64,000 nt of DNA, taken from NCBI RefSeq assembly GCF_004011865.1, contig NZ_RKLP01000002.1, positions 186,001-250,000 on the forward strand, written 5' to 3'. Under the pieces are notes generated by a model that was not told the origin of the DNA, did not search any database, and saw only the letters and a list, made by a program, of their open reading frames with translations. Shown one piece after another: positions 53,410 to 60,912 of the stretch; positions within the stretch are counted from its first letter, which is position 1, and each line of letters opens with the position of its first letter. A program made the translations under genes and the position numbers. This DNA comes from Prescottella agglutinans. Lineage in GTDB: Bacteria > Actinomycetota > Actinomycetes > Mycobacteriales > Mycobacteriaceae.

Positions 53410-53446
53410 GGCGGTGGTCGGCCGCACTCCAGGGCCGACCACTGCC
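53410..53446 (-). terminator. Hairpin between ychF and the CD225-type gene
   Basis: Arms GGTGGTCGGC (53413-53422) and GCCGACCACT (53434-53443) pair with one wobble, extended by flanking GC pairs. It lies just after the stop of the minus-strand CD225-type gene and upstream of ychF. Confidence 0.65.
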
Positions 53447-53451
53447 GCCGT

Positions 53452-53871
53452 TCACCCGTAGTAGGTCGCGGTCGTCCCGGCGTCGTCGACCGCCACCGTG
53501 AACGCCGCGAGCATGACGAACCACATCACGACCGCGAGCACGAACAGGCCGATCCCGACGCCCAGGGCGATCTTGCCGAGCGTCTTGACGCGCTCCGACG
53601 CGTACTGCGCGCCCTGGTAGTCGCCCATCGACCAGCGGGGAAAGATCGAATGCAGGTGGTTGAACGCGGCGAACGCCACGGGCCAGAAGAAGATGATCGC
53701 GGCTACGGCCCAACCGGCGTTCGACGGCGGCAACGGCGGCTGTCCCCCGTACTGGCCGGGCACCGGCGCGGTCGGGTACTGCGGCGCGCCCGGGTACGGC
53801 TGCTGCGGGTAGCCGGGCTGGCCGCCGAACGGCTCACCTGCCGGCGGCTGGTTGAAGGTCGGCTCCGACAC
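53452..53871 (-). CDS. CD225/dispanin-like membrane protein
   Basis: The start is GTG 53871 with GGGAG upstream. The 139-residue product has a Pro/Gln/Gly/Tyr-rich N-terminus (GQPGYPQQPYPGAPQYP) and two hydrophobic segments around 58-80 and 105-132, with FFWPVAFAAFNHLHSIFPRWSMGDYQGAQYASERVKTLGKIALGVG between. This is the CD225/DUF4190-type layout common in actinobacteria. Function undefined, possibly membrane-associated scaffolding. A longer ORF from 53910 lacks a site. Confidence 0.85.
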   Translation of the reverse strand: MSEPTFNQPPAGEPFGGQPGYPQQPYPGAPQYPTAPVPGQYGGQPPLPPSNAGWAVAAIIFFWPVAFAAFNHLHSIFPRWSMGDYQGAQYASERVKTLGKIALGVGIGLFVLAVVMWFVMLAAFTVAVDDAGTTATYYG

Positions 53872-53937
53872 GGGCGTCTCCCTGGGGTTTTTCGACGAGG
53901 CTGTCGGCACAGAAGGTAGCCGAAACCGACTCGCCGG

Positions 53938-54525
53938 TCAGCCCCTGGGCTTGCGCGCCACCGTGACCGCCCAGCCCGCGCCGTCGTGCCACGGCCGCAG
54001 GTCCCACGTCGCGAACCGGTGTTCGTGCACCAACCCGACGGCAGCGAGGTCGGCGTCGAGGGCGTCGACGGTGTACTCGTAGTCGGTGGCGAATCCGGTC
54101 ACGAACAGCCCGCCGGGCACCAGGTGATCGGCCAGGCGCCCGAGCACCTGCCGTTCGGTGCCGCGCGCCACGAAGATCATCACGTTGCCGGCCGCGACGA
54201 CGGCGTCGAACCGCTCCCCCGGCAGATCGAGCGTCGCCAGGTCGGCCTCGTGCACCGTCAGTCCGGGATGCGTGCGGGCCTCCGCCACCAGCACGGGGTC
54301 GAGGTCGACGGCGGTGACGTGGTGGCCGCGTCGGGCCAGTTCCGCCCCGAGCCGCCCGGTGCCGCAACCGGCGTCGAGGACCCGGGCACCGCGCGGCAGC
54401 ATCGCGTCCACCGCCCGCGCCTCGCCGTGCAGATCGGTCCCCTCCGCCTCGAGCCGGGCGAACCGCTCGATGTACGCGAGGGAGTCGGACGCGGATCGTT
54501 CACGCTGCCATCGGGTAGTGCCCAT
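53938..54525 (-). CDS. Class I SAM-dependent methyltransferase
   Basis: A 195-residue protein with the SAM-binding glycine motif VLDAGCGTGRLGAELARRGH, the acidic ribose contact VTAVDLDP, DAVVAAGNVM and the C-terminal strand WAVTVARK. The acceptor cannot be read from sequence. The ATG at 54525 was chosen over a longer frame. A hairpin at 54553-54587 separates it from the MFS gene upstream. Confidence 0.88.
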   Translation of the reverse strand: MGTTRWQRERSASDSLAYIERFARLEAEGTDLHGEARAVDAMLPRGARVLDAGCGTGRLGAELARRGHHVTAVDLDPVLVAEARTHPGLTVHEADLATLDLPGERFDAVVAAGNVMIFVARGTERQVLGRLADHLVPGGLFVTGFATDYEYTVDALDADLAAVGLVHEHRFATWDLRPWHDGAGWAVTVARKPRG

Positions 54526-54552
54526 GCGCCCACAATAGGCCCGGACAGCAGA

Positions 54553-54587
54553 CGGGCCGGGCGCCGTCCACGACGACACCCGGCCCG
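54553..54587 (-). terminator. Hairpin after the MFS gene
   Basis: A perfect 9-bp repeat CGGGCCGGG/CCCGGCCCG (54553-54561 with 54579-54587) begins 19 bp after the minus-strand MFS stop and upstream of the methyltransferase start. Probable terminator of the marR-MFS transcript. Confidence 0.6.
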
Positions 54588-54606
54588 CAACCGAGTCGGT
54601 CCTGCG

Positions 54607-56283
54607 CTACCTGCGTTTCGCCTCCGCCGGCTCCGCCGGGACGGGATCGACGAGAACCGGGTCGCCCTGGACGATCTCGGCGAGTTCGGCGTCGACGTCC
54701 TCGCCGGACGCCTCGGCGCGACGCTGCTCGTCCGCGCTGAACGTGCGCAGCGCCACCTCCTTGATCAGCGCGATCGCCACGAAGCTCAGCAGCGAGACGA
54801 TGCCGGAGATCAGGAAGATCCGTGCGGTCGCGTCACCGTAGGCGCCGCGGACGATGTCCGCGATCGGACCCGGAAGCTCCTTGAGGTTCGACAGGCCCGC
54901 ACCGGATCCGCCGGCCTGGCTCATGTCGACCCCGGCCGCCGTCAGGCCCTTGATCGTCAGGTCCGCGACGTGGCTCGACAGCACCGCGCCGAGCACCGAG
55001 ACGCCGGCCGCGCCACCGAGCGAACGGAAGAACGACACCACCGAACTCGCGGATCCCAGGTCCTCCGGGCTCACCGTGTTCTGCACCGCCAGCACCAGGT
55101 TCTGCATCGTCATGCCCATACCGACACCGAGCACGAACAGGAACGAACCGAGGACGACCATGTTGGTCTCGTGGTCGATCGTCGAGAGCAGGAAGAATCC
55201 GACCGTCATCATGATCGCGCCGCCGACGAGGAAGCCCTTCCAGCGACCGAACTTGGTGATCAGCGAGCCGGAGACGGCGGACGACACCATCGAGCCGATG
55301 ACCATCGGCAGCGTCAGCAGGCCCGCCGCGGTCGGCGAGTAGCCACGCGCGATCTGGAAGTACTGGCCCAGGAACACCGAGCCGCCGAAGAGCGCGATAC
55401 CAACCGCGACGCTCGCGAGCGTCGCCAGCGCGGTGGTGCGGTCCCGGAACAGGCGCAGCGGGATGATCGGGTCCTTGGCCTTGGTCTCGGTGAACACCGC
55501 AGCGACGAGCAGCAGGACACCGAGCGCGACCAGACCGAAGGAGACACCCGACGCCCAGTCGAAGTTCTTGCCCGCCAGCGTCACCCAGATCAGCAGCGTG
55601 CTGACGCCGGACGCGATGAGCACGGCGCCCATGTAGTCGATGCTCACGTTCTTGCGCACGACCGGAAGATTGAGGGTGCGCTGGATGACGAGCAGCGCGA
55701 TCACCGCGAGCGGGACGCCGACGAAGAACGTCCAGCGCCAGCCCAGCCAGCTGGTGTCGACGATGAGTCCGCCGATCAGCGGGCCCGCGACGGTCGCGAT
55801 CGACATGACGCCGGCCATCGGGCCCTGGTAGCGGCCGCGCTCACGCGGGCTGAACATCGTCGCGATGACGATGACGACCAGTGCCTGCAGGCCGCCGAGG
55901 CCGAGGCCCTGGACGGCGCGGGCGCCGATGAGCATGGGCACCGACTGCGACAGGCCGGCGAGCACCGATCCGATCGTGAAGATCACCAGCGCCAACTGGA
56001 CCAGCAGCTTCTTGCTGACCAGGTCGGAGAACTTGCCCCAGATCGGGGTGGTCGCCGTCGACGCCAGCAGCGTCGCGGTGACGACCCACGTGTACTGGTC
56101 CTGCGTGCCGTGCAGGCTGGTGATGATCGTCGGCAGCGCGTTGGAGACGATGGTGGACGACAGGAACGCGACGAACATGCCGAGGAGCAGACCCACGAGC
56201 GCCTGGATGCGCTGCGAGTGCGTCATCGGCGAGTCCGCCGCCAGCTCTGGTGCGCCGGTGGCCCGGCTCACGGATGTACTCAT
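54607..56283 (-). CDS. MFS drug-efflux transporter, EmrB/QacA type
   Basis: A 558-residue DHA2 transporter with about 14 hydrophobic helices. Typical landmarks are FVAFLSSTIVSNALPTI in helix 1, the motif-A-like GKFSDLVSKK, RAVQGLGLGGLQALVVIV and GVMSIATVAGPLIGGLIVDTSWLGWRWTFF (motif C). The C-terminal tail is long and acidic. It lies 69 bp downstream of the MarR gene on the same strand, so the two probably form an efflux operon whose repressor is the MarR protein. Confidence 0.92.
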   Translation of the reverse strand: MSTSVSRATGAPELAADSPMTHSQRIQALVGLLLGMFVAFLSSTIVSNALPTIITSLHGTQDQYTWVVTATLLASTATTPIWGKFSDLVSKKLLVQLALVIFTIGSVLAGLSQSVPMLIGARAVQGLGLGGLQALVVIVIATMFSPRERGRYQGPMAGVMSIATVAGPLIGGLIVDTSWLGWRWTFFVGVPLAVIALLVIQRTLNLPVVRKNVSIDYMGAVLIASGVSTLLIWVTLAGKNFDWASGVSFGLVALGVLLLVAAVFTETKAKDPIIPLRLFRDRTTALATLASVAVGIALFGGSVFLGQYFQIARGYSPTAAGLLTLPMVIGSMVSSAVSGSLITKFGRWKGFLVGGAIMMTVGFFLLSTIDHETNMVVLGSFLFVLGVGMGMTMQNLVLAVQNTVSPEDLGSASSVVSFFRSLGGAAGVSVLGAVLSSHVADLTIKGLTAAGVDMSQAGGSGAGLSNLKELPGPIADIVRGAYGDATARIFLISGIVSLLSFVAIALIKEVALRTFSADEQRRAEASGEDVDAELAEIVQGDPVLVDPVPAEPAEAKRR

Positions 56284-56352
56284 GCAGAAACCTCGCGAAT
56301 TCTTCGGGTTGCCCCGAAAATAGTTGCGTAAAAAGTGAATTGGGATTCGACG

Positions 56353-56808
56353 TCAGCGCGCCGAGGCGGCGTCCTGCATCGACGAACGTAGGTGCGCCAA
56401 CCCGTCCACGAGCTGTTGCACCTCCTCGTCCGTCCAGTCCGCCGTCGATTCCAGCAACCATTCCCTCTGCCGCGCTCGATGGCGACGCAGAACCGCGGCC
56501 CCCTCGTCGGTCAACGCGGACAGCGTGGCCCGGCGATCGACGGGATCGGGAACTCGCTCGAGGTAGCCGAGTTCTTCCGCATGGGCGATGTGCCGACTCA
56601 ACGTCGAGGGGGTGATGTGCATCCGGTCCGCGAGGGCGTTGCACCGCCACCCCTGACCGGCGGCGACGTGCGACAGCAGCGCCGCCATCGGCAGGGGGAG
56701 AATCGCGCCGTCGGACTCACGAACGAGCGCCGCCGACACCTCACGACTACGCCGGACGATGTCGCGCAGGTGATCGATGAGCACCTCCGCGGTGTCCGTC
56801 GCGATCAT
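56353..56808 (-). CDS. MarR-family regulator of the MFS efflux gene
   Basis: The ATG at 56808 follows GGGAGG at good spacing. The 151-residue product is a MarR winged helix (LADRMHITPSTLSRHIAHAEELGYLERVPDPVDRRATLSALTDEG at about 56-100) with the dimer helices around it. Two palindromes in its upstream DNA (56822-56840 and 56852-56866) are plausible operators. It likely represses itself and the downstream MFS transporter. Confidence 0.92.
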   Translation of the reverse strand: MIATDTAEVLIDHLRDIVRRSREVSAALVRESDGAILPLPMAALLSHVAAGQGWRCNALADRMHITPSTLSRHIAHAEELGYLERVPDPVDRRATLSALTDEGAAVLRRHRARQREWLLESTADWTDEEVQQLVDGLAHLRSSMQDAASAR

Positions 56809-56821
56809 GAGACCTCCCAAT

Positions 56822-56866
56822 TAGTTGAGTAGTACAACTATAGGGCAGATAGTTGCATAGCGCAAC
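56822..56866. promoter_or_regulatory. Two palindromes upstream of the MarR gene
   Basis: TAGTTG-N7-CAACTA (56822-56840) and GTTGC-N5-GCAAC (56852-56866) share a GTTG/CAAC core and lie within 45 bp upstream of the MarR gene, overlapping its likely promoter. The pattern fits MarR operator sites. The second also touches the end of the next upstream gene's region. Confidence 0.55.
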
Positions 56867-56894
56867 CATCTGATTCGGGAGGTCCGCAGCCGCG

Positions 56895-57326
56895 TCAGCT
56901 CGCGCTCTCCGCGAGCCTCCGCAGGAGCGTCGTCAGCTGCCGGACGTCGGCGGGATCCCAGCGCGACAGCCGCTCGCGCCACTGCTCGATCGCCGACTCG
57001 CGCAGATCGGTGAGCCGGGTGCGCCCCGACTCGGTGAGCGCGACCAGACGGGCCCGCGCATCCTGCGGGTCGGGGCGGCGCTCCACGAGCCCGAGCCGGA
57101 CGACGGCGTCGATCTGCCGGGTGAGCGTCGACTTCTCCACCCCCAACTCGGCGACCAGCGCCGACATCGGCACCGAGTCGCCGCAGGCGAGGATCGCCAG
57201 GAGCGGATAGCACGCCGGATCGAGCTTCGGGTGGATCGCCCGAGCCCGCTCACGTGACTGGATCCGCCCCCGCCGCCACATGTCGACCAATTCGGCCTCC
57301 AGCTCGGTGATCGGATCCGAGTTCAT
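56895..57326 (-). CDS. MarR-family transcriptional regulator
   Basis: A 143-residue MarR protein starting MNSDPITELEAELVDMWRRGR. The winged helix reads MSALVAELGVEKSTLTRQIDAVVRLGLVERRPDPQDARARLVALTESG. The start at ATG 57326 has GGGA upstream; the long upstream frame is a shadow of the glutamate synthase-like gene. It is divergent from that gene and may regulate it. It is not obviously related to the other MarR beyond the family. Confidence 0.9.
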   Translation of the reverse strand: MNSDPITELEAELVDMWRRGRIQSRERARAIHPKLDPACYPLLAILACGDSVPMSALVAELGVEKSTLTRQIDAVVRLGLVERRPDPQDARARLVALTESGRTRLTDLRESAIEQWRERLSRWDPADVRQLTTLLRRLAESAS

Positions 57327-57422
57327 GTTCGTAGGCGTCCCTTCGCTTCGACCGTGTCGGTGGACACACCGACTCGCAACGCCGACAGGGTACGGCCCGG
57401 CGCCGACGCATACCATCGCCGC

Positions 57423-59030
57423 ATGGCCCGCATCGCGATCGTCGTCTGTTTCTGGTTGCTCGCCCTGGCCGCCGGGATCGCGGTCCCGACGTCGTCCCCG
57501 TGGTGGCTCGTCGCCGCCGTCCCCCTCGTCGCGATGGCCGCGCTCGGCACGTGGGATCTGACGCAACGACGACACAACATCCTGCGCAACTACCCGGTCC
57601 TCGGCCACGCCCGCTTCCTGCTCGAGGGCATCCGCCCCGAGATCCAGCAGTACTTCATCGAATCCCCCACCGATGGAACACCGTTCGATCGCGAGACGCG
57701 AGACCTGGTGTACGAGAGGGCGAAAGGAACGCTGGACGAGGAGCCGTTCGGCACCGAACGCGACGTCCACGCCGTCGGCTACGAGTTCATGACGCACTCG
57801 CTGCGGGCCCGCACCGCGTCCGAGGCCACCCCGACGGTGCGACTCGGCGGCCCGGACTGCGCCCGGCCGTACGACATCGCCCTGCTGAACGTCTCGGCGA
57901 TGAGTTTCGGGGCACTGTCCGCGAACGCCATCGAGGCCCTCAACGCCGGGGCCGCGCGCGGCGGCTTCGCGCACGACACCGGCGAGGGCGCCATCAGCCG
58001 CTACCACCGCAAGCACGGCGGCGACCTCATCTGGGAGATCGCGTCCGGCTACTTCGGGTGCCGGACGCCCGCCGGCGAGTTCGACCCCGAACTGTTCGCG
58101 GCGAAGGCGTCCGACGACCAGATCAAGGCCATCTCGATCAAGCTGTCCCAGGGCGCCAAACCGGGCATGGGCGGTGTGCTGCCCGGCGCCAAGGTCACCG
58201 CCGAGATCGCCGAGGCGCGCGGCGTCCCGATCGGCGAGACGGTGACGTCGCCGCCCGCGCACCGGGCGTTCGGTGCGCCGGACGAACTCATCGACTTCAT
58301 CGTGGAACTGCGCACCCTCTCGGGCGGCAAGCCGATCGGGTTCAAGCTGTGCGTCGGCTCGCGCGTCGAGTTCCTGGCGATCTGCAAGGCGATGCTCGAC
58401 CGGAACGTCACCCCCGACTTCATCATCGTCGACGGCGCCGAGGGCGGCACCGGCGCCGGCCCGGTCGAGTTCGAGGACCACATGGGGATGCCGCTCACCG
58501 AGGGCCTGATGACGGTGCACAACGCGCTCGTCGGCACCGGACTGCGCGACCGCGTCAAGATCGGTGCGTCCGGCAAGGTCGCGAGCGGCGCCGACATCGT
58601 CAAGCGCATCATCCAGGGCGCCGACTTCACCCTGGCGGCGCGGGCGATGATGTTCGCCGTCGGCTGCATCCAGGCGCAGAAGTGTCACACCAACCGCTGC
58701 CCCGTCGGTGTCGCGACCCAGGACCCGGCGCGGACCCGCGCCCTCGACGTCCCTGACAAGTCCGCCCGGGTGTACCGATTCCAGAAGGCGACCGTCGCGA
58801 GCGCGAAGCAGATGATCGCCTCGATGGGACTCGACAGCTTCGACGAACTGCACCCGTCCATGCTGAACCGGCGCATCGACGGCGTCACGACGCGCAACTA
58901 TGCCGAACTGTACGAGTGGCTCACGCCGGGCGAACTGCTCGACCACGCCCCGGCGGCATGGCGGCGCGACTGGCTCGCCGCCGACCCCTACTCGTTCCGG
59001 CCGCGGACTCCTACGGGCACGCCGGCTTGA
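57423..59030 (+). CDS. FMN-binding glutamate synthase-like membrane protein
   Basis: A 535-residue protein with two N-terminal membrane segments (about 3-19 and 24-42) and a cytoplasmic domain matching the FMN-binding domain of glutamate synthase: NVSAMSFGALSANAIEALN, DTGEGAISRYH, SIKLSQGAKPGMGGVLPG, ADFIIVDGAEGGTGAGPVEFEDHMGMPL, and KIGASGKVASGADIVKRI. The [3Fe-4S]-type cysteine cluster appears as CIQAQKCHTNRCPVG. No GltB glutaminase or small subunit is nearby, so it is a stand-alone archaeal-type/GltB2-like protein of uncertain reaction. It overlaps the convergent lipoprotein by 20 bp. Confidence 0.88.
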   Translation: MARIAIVVCFWLLALAAGIAVPTSSPWWLVAAVPLVAMAALGTWDLTQRRHNILRNYPVLGHARFLLEGIRPEIQQYFIESPTDGTPFDRETRDLVYERAKGTLDEEPFGTERDVHAVGYEFMTHSLRARTASEATPTVRLGGPDCARPYDIALLNVSAMSFGALSANAIEALNAGAARGGFAHDTGEGAISRYHRKHGGDLIWEIASGYFGCRTPAGEFDPELFAAKASDDQIKAISIKLSQGAKPGMGGVLPGAKVTAEIAEARGVPIGETVTSPPAHRAFGAPDELIDFIVELRTLSGGKPIGFKLCVGSRVEFLAICKAMLDRNVTPDFIIVDGAEGGTGAGPVEFEDHMGMPLTEGLMTVHNALVGTGLRDRVKIGASGKVASGADIVKRIIQGADFTLAARAMMFAVGCIQAQKCHTNRCPVGVATQDPARTRALDVPDKSARVYRFQKATVASAKQMIASMGLDSFDELHPSMLNRRIDGVTTRNYAELYEWLTPGELLDHAPAAWRRDWLAADPYSFRPRTPTGTPA

Positions 59031-59508
59031 CCAACTGCAGGATCCGGTTGGCCTGATCCTCGGTCGGCACGGTGCCGTCGTTGGTCGCGACCTTCGTCAC
59101 CTTCTCGACCAACTCCTGGTCGCTGGCGCCGGAGTCGATGGCCGGGCACGTCTCCTTGACGATCGACTCGATCGACTCGTCGTCGCGATCGCTCGACAGA
59201 TTCGGATACGCCGTGCGGAAGGTGGCGGTGAACGCGGTCAGCTTGGCCTGGTCCCACGCCCCGCCGATCCCGGACACCACGCTCGACGCCGTCTCCTGCA
59301 CGCTCGACACCAGGCCCGACGCCGTCTCCTGCACGCTCGAGCGCAGCGCCTCCCCCGGACCCGCCTCCGTGGTGGACGTGACCGCAGAACTGATCTTCTC
59401 CTTGGTTTCCTCGGACGTGCCGCCGTCGTTGGTGCACGCCGAGAGCCCGAAAACGAGGGCAGATGCGGTGACAATCGTCGCGGTTGCTTTCCCGATGATG
59501 CTCCTCAT
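59011..59508 (-). CDS. Lipoprotein with internal repeat
   Basis: A 165-residue lipoprotein with signal MRSIIGKATATIVTASALVFGLSAC (lipobox Cys25). Residues 60-85 contain SSVQETASGLVSSVQETASSVV, an exact repeated octad SSVQETAS, likely helical. The C-terminal domain (about 95-165) has two cysteines and ends CP. Family not recognised; DUF732-like small mycobacterial lipoproteins have a similar end, but I cannot confirm. It overlaps the convergent glutamate synthase-like gene by 20 bp. Confidence 0.8.
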   Translation of the reverse strand: MRSIIGKATATIVTASALVFGLSACTNDGGTSEETKEKISSAVTSTTEAGPGEALRSSVQETASGLVSSVQETASSVVSGIGGAWDQAKLTAFTATFRTAYPNLSSDRDDESIESIVKETCPAIDSGASDQELVEKVTKVATNDGTVPTEDQANRILQLVKPACP

Positions 59509-59649
59509 GAGCCGGATCCTACGTTCGCCCGCAGCGCTGATGTCGGCTTTAACCGCGCCGTGACCGGATCGATTGATCGCGCCGATTCGAGGAGAAATGC
59601 GTAGATTCGACGAAGACTGTCAGCCGATCGCCGGAAGGACCCCCGCGCT

Positions 59650-60912
59650 GTGAGCGTCAAGAAGATCGATCAACCCTCCGCGGTCACCCGCATGCGCGAC
59701 CGCGGCGAGGTGATCGGGGCCGGCGGGATGTGGCTCGCCAAATGGTCGCTGTGCATCGCCGCGATCGCCCTCGGCGCGATCGTCGTGGGCTGGATCTTCG
59801 AGAAGCTGTGGGTGATCGCGCTGCCGGTGCTTCTCGCGATCATCGTCTCCACGGTGCTGTGGCCGCCGACCCGCGCGCTCACCCGGCGCGGCGTCCCCCC
59901 GGCCGGCGCGGCATCGATCACCCTGCTGGTCTTCTTCGCGCTGCTCGGCGGGATCGTGGCGCTGATCGTGCCGTCGGTCGTCGACCAGGCACCGGAACTG
60001 ACGAACAAGGCCACCCAGGGCGTCCAGCAGGTGCAGAACTGGCTGAAGGGCCCGCCGGTCAATCTGCAGGACGAGCAGATCGACACCGCGATCCACGCGC
60101 TCACGACGAAGATCCAGGAGAGCGGCACGGCCATCGCGTCGGGCGTCTTCAGCGGCGTCACCACCGCCGGTTCGATGCTCGTCACGCTCGGCCTCGTGCT
60201 GGTGCTGGCGTTCTTCTTCGTCAAGGACGGCCCGCGGTTCATCCCGTGGCTGCACAGCGTCGGCGGCGGCCGCGCCGGACGTCACCTCGAAGAGGTGCTG
60301 GGCCGGATGTGGGACACCCTCGGCGGCTTCATCCGCACCCAGGCGCTCGTCAGCCTCATCGACGCGGTGTTCATCGGCGCCGGTCTGCTGATCCTCGGCG
60401 TGCCGCTCGCGCCCGTGCTGGCGATCTTCACCTTCATCGGCGGCTTCATTCCGATCGTCGGCGCGTTCGTCGCCGGCGCGCTCGCGGTCCTCGTCGCGCT
60501 CGTCGCCAACGGTGTGACGACCGCGCTGATCGTGCTGGCGATCATCATCGCGGTGCAGCAGATCGAAGGCAACGTCCTGCAGCCGGTGCTGCAGAGCAAG
60601 AGCATGAAGCTGCACGCCGTCGTGGTGCTGCTCGCGGTCGCCGCCGGCAGTTCGCTGTTCGGCATCGTCGGCGCCTTCCTCGCCGTCCCGGTCGCCGCGG
60701 TCGGTGCCGTGGTGATCCGGTACCTGGGCGAGCAGATCGACCACCGACTCGAGCAGGACGCGCTGCTCGACGCCGCCGACGCCACCGCGGACGGCACGGT
60801 CACCGAGCATGTCGGCGAACCGGAGACCTCGGAGCCGAGCCCGATCGCGGACACCGTCCCGGGCCCCGTGGTCGACGTCGACACCAACTCGTCGGGACCC
60901 GGCCGGGCCTAG
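59650..60912 (+). CDS. AI-2E family (PerM/TqsA-like) permease
   Basis: A 420-residue membrane protein starting GTG 59650. It shows a first pair of helices, then a soluble segment with VVDQAPELTNKATQGVQQVQNWL, then helices with the conserved GFIRTQALVSLIDAVFIGAGLLILG and PLAPVLAIFTFIGGFIPIVGAF motif, and QQIEGNVLQPVLQSKSMKLHAVVVLLAVAAG, all typical of this family. Members export autoinducer-2 or act as Na+/H+ antiporters. The C-terminal tail is acidic. It ends overlapping sbcC by 4 bp. Confidence 0.92.
   Translation: MSVKKIDQPSAVTRMRDRGEVIGAGGMWLAKWSLCIAAIALGAIVVGWIFEKLWVIALPVLLAIIVSTVLWPPTRALTRRGVPPAGAASITLLVFFALLGGIVALIVPSVVDQAPELTNKATQGVQQVQNWLKGPPVNLQDEQIDTAIHALTTKIQESGTAIASGVFSGVTTAGSMLVTLGLVLVLAFFFVKDGPRFIPWLHSVGGGRAGRHLEEVLGRMWDTLGGFIRTQALVSLIDAVFIGAGLLILGVPLAPVLAIFTFIGGFIPIVGAFVAGALAVLVALVANGVTTALIVLAIIIAVQQIEGNVLQPVLQSKSMKLHAVVVLLAVAAGSSLFGIVGAFLAVPVAAVGAVVIRYLGEQIDHRLEQDALLDAADATADGTVTEHVGEPETSEPSPIADTVPGPVVDVDTNSSGPGRA

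Noticed and set aside
53986-56331. A 781-codon plus-strand open frame
   Set aside because: Shadow opposite the methyltransferase and the MFS transporter, with Arg/Asp/Glu/His-rich low-complexity sequence.
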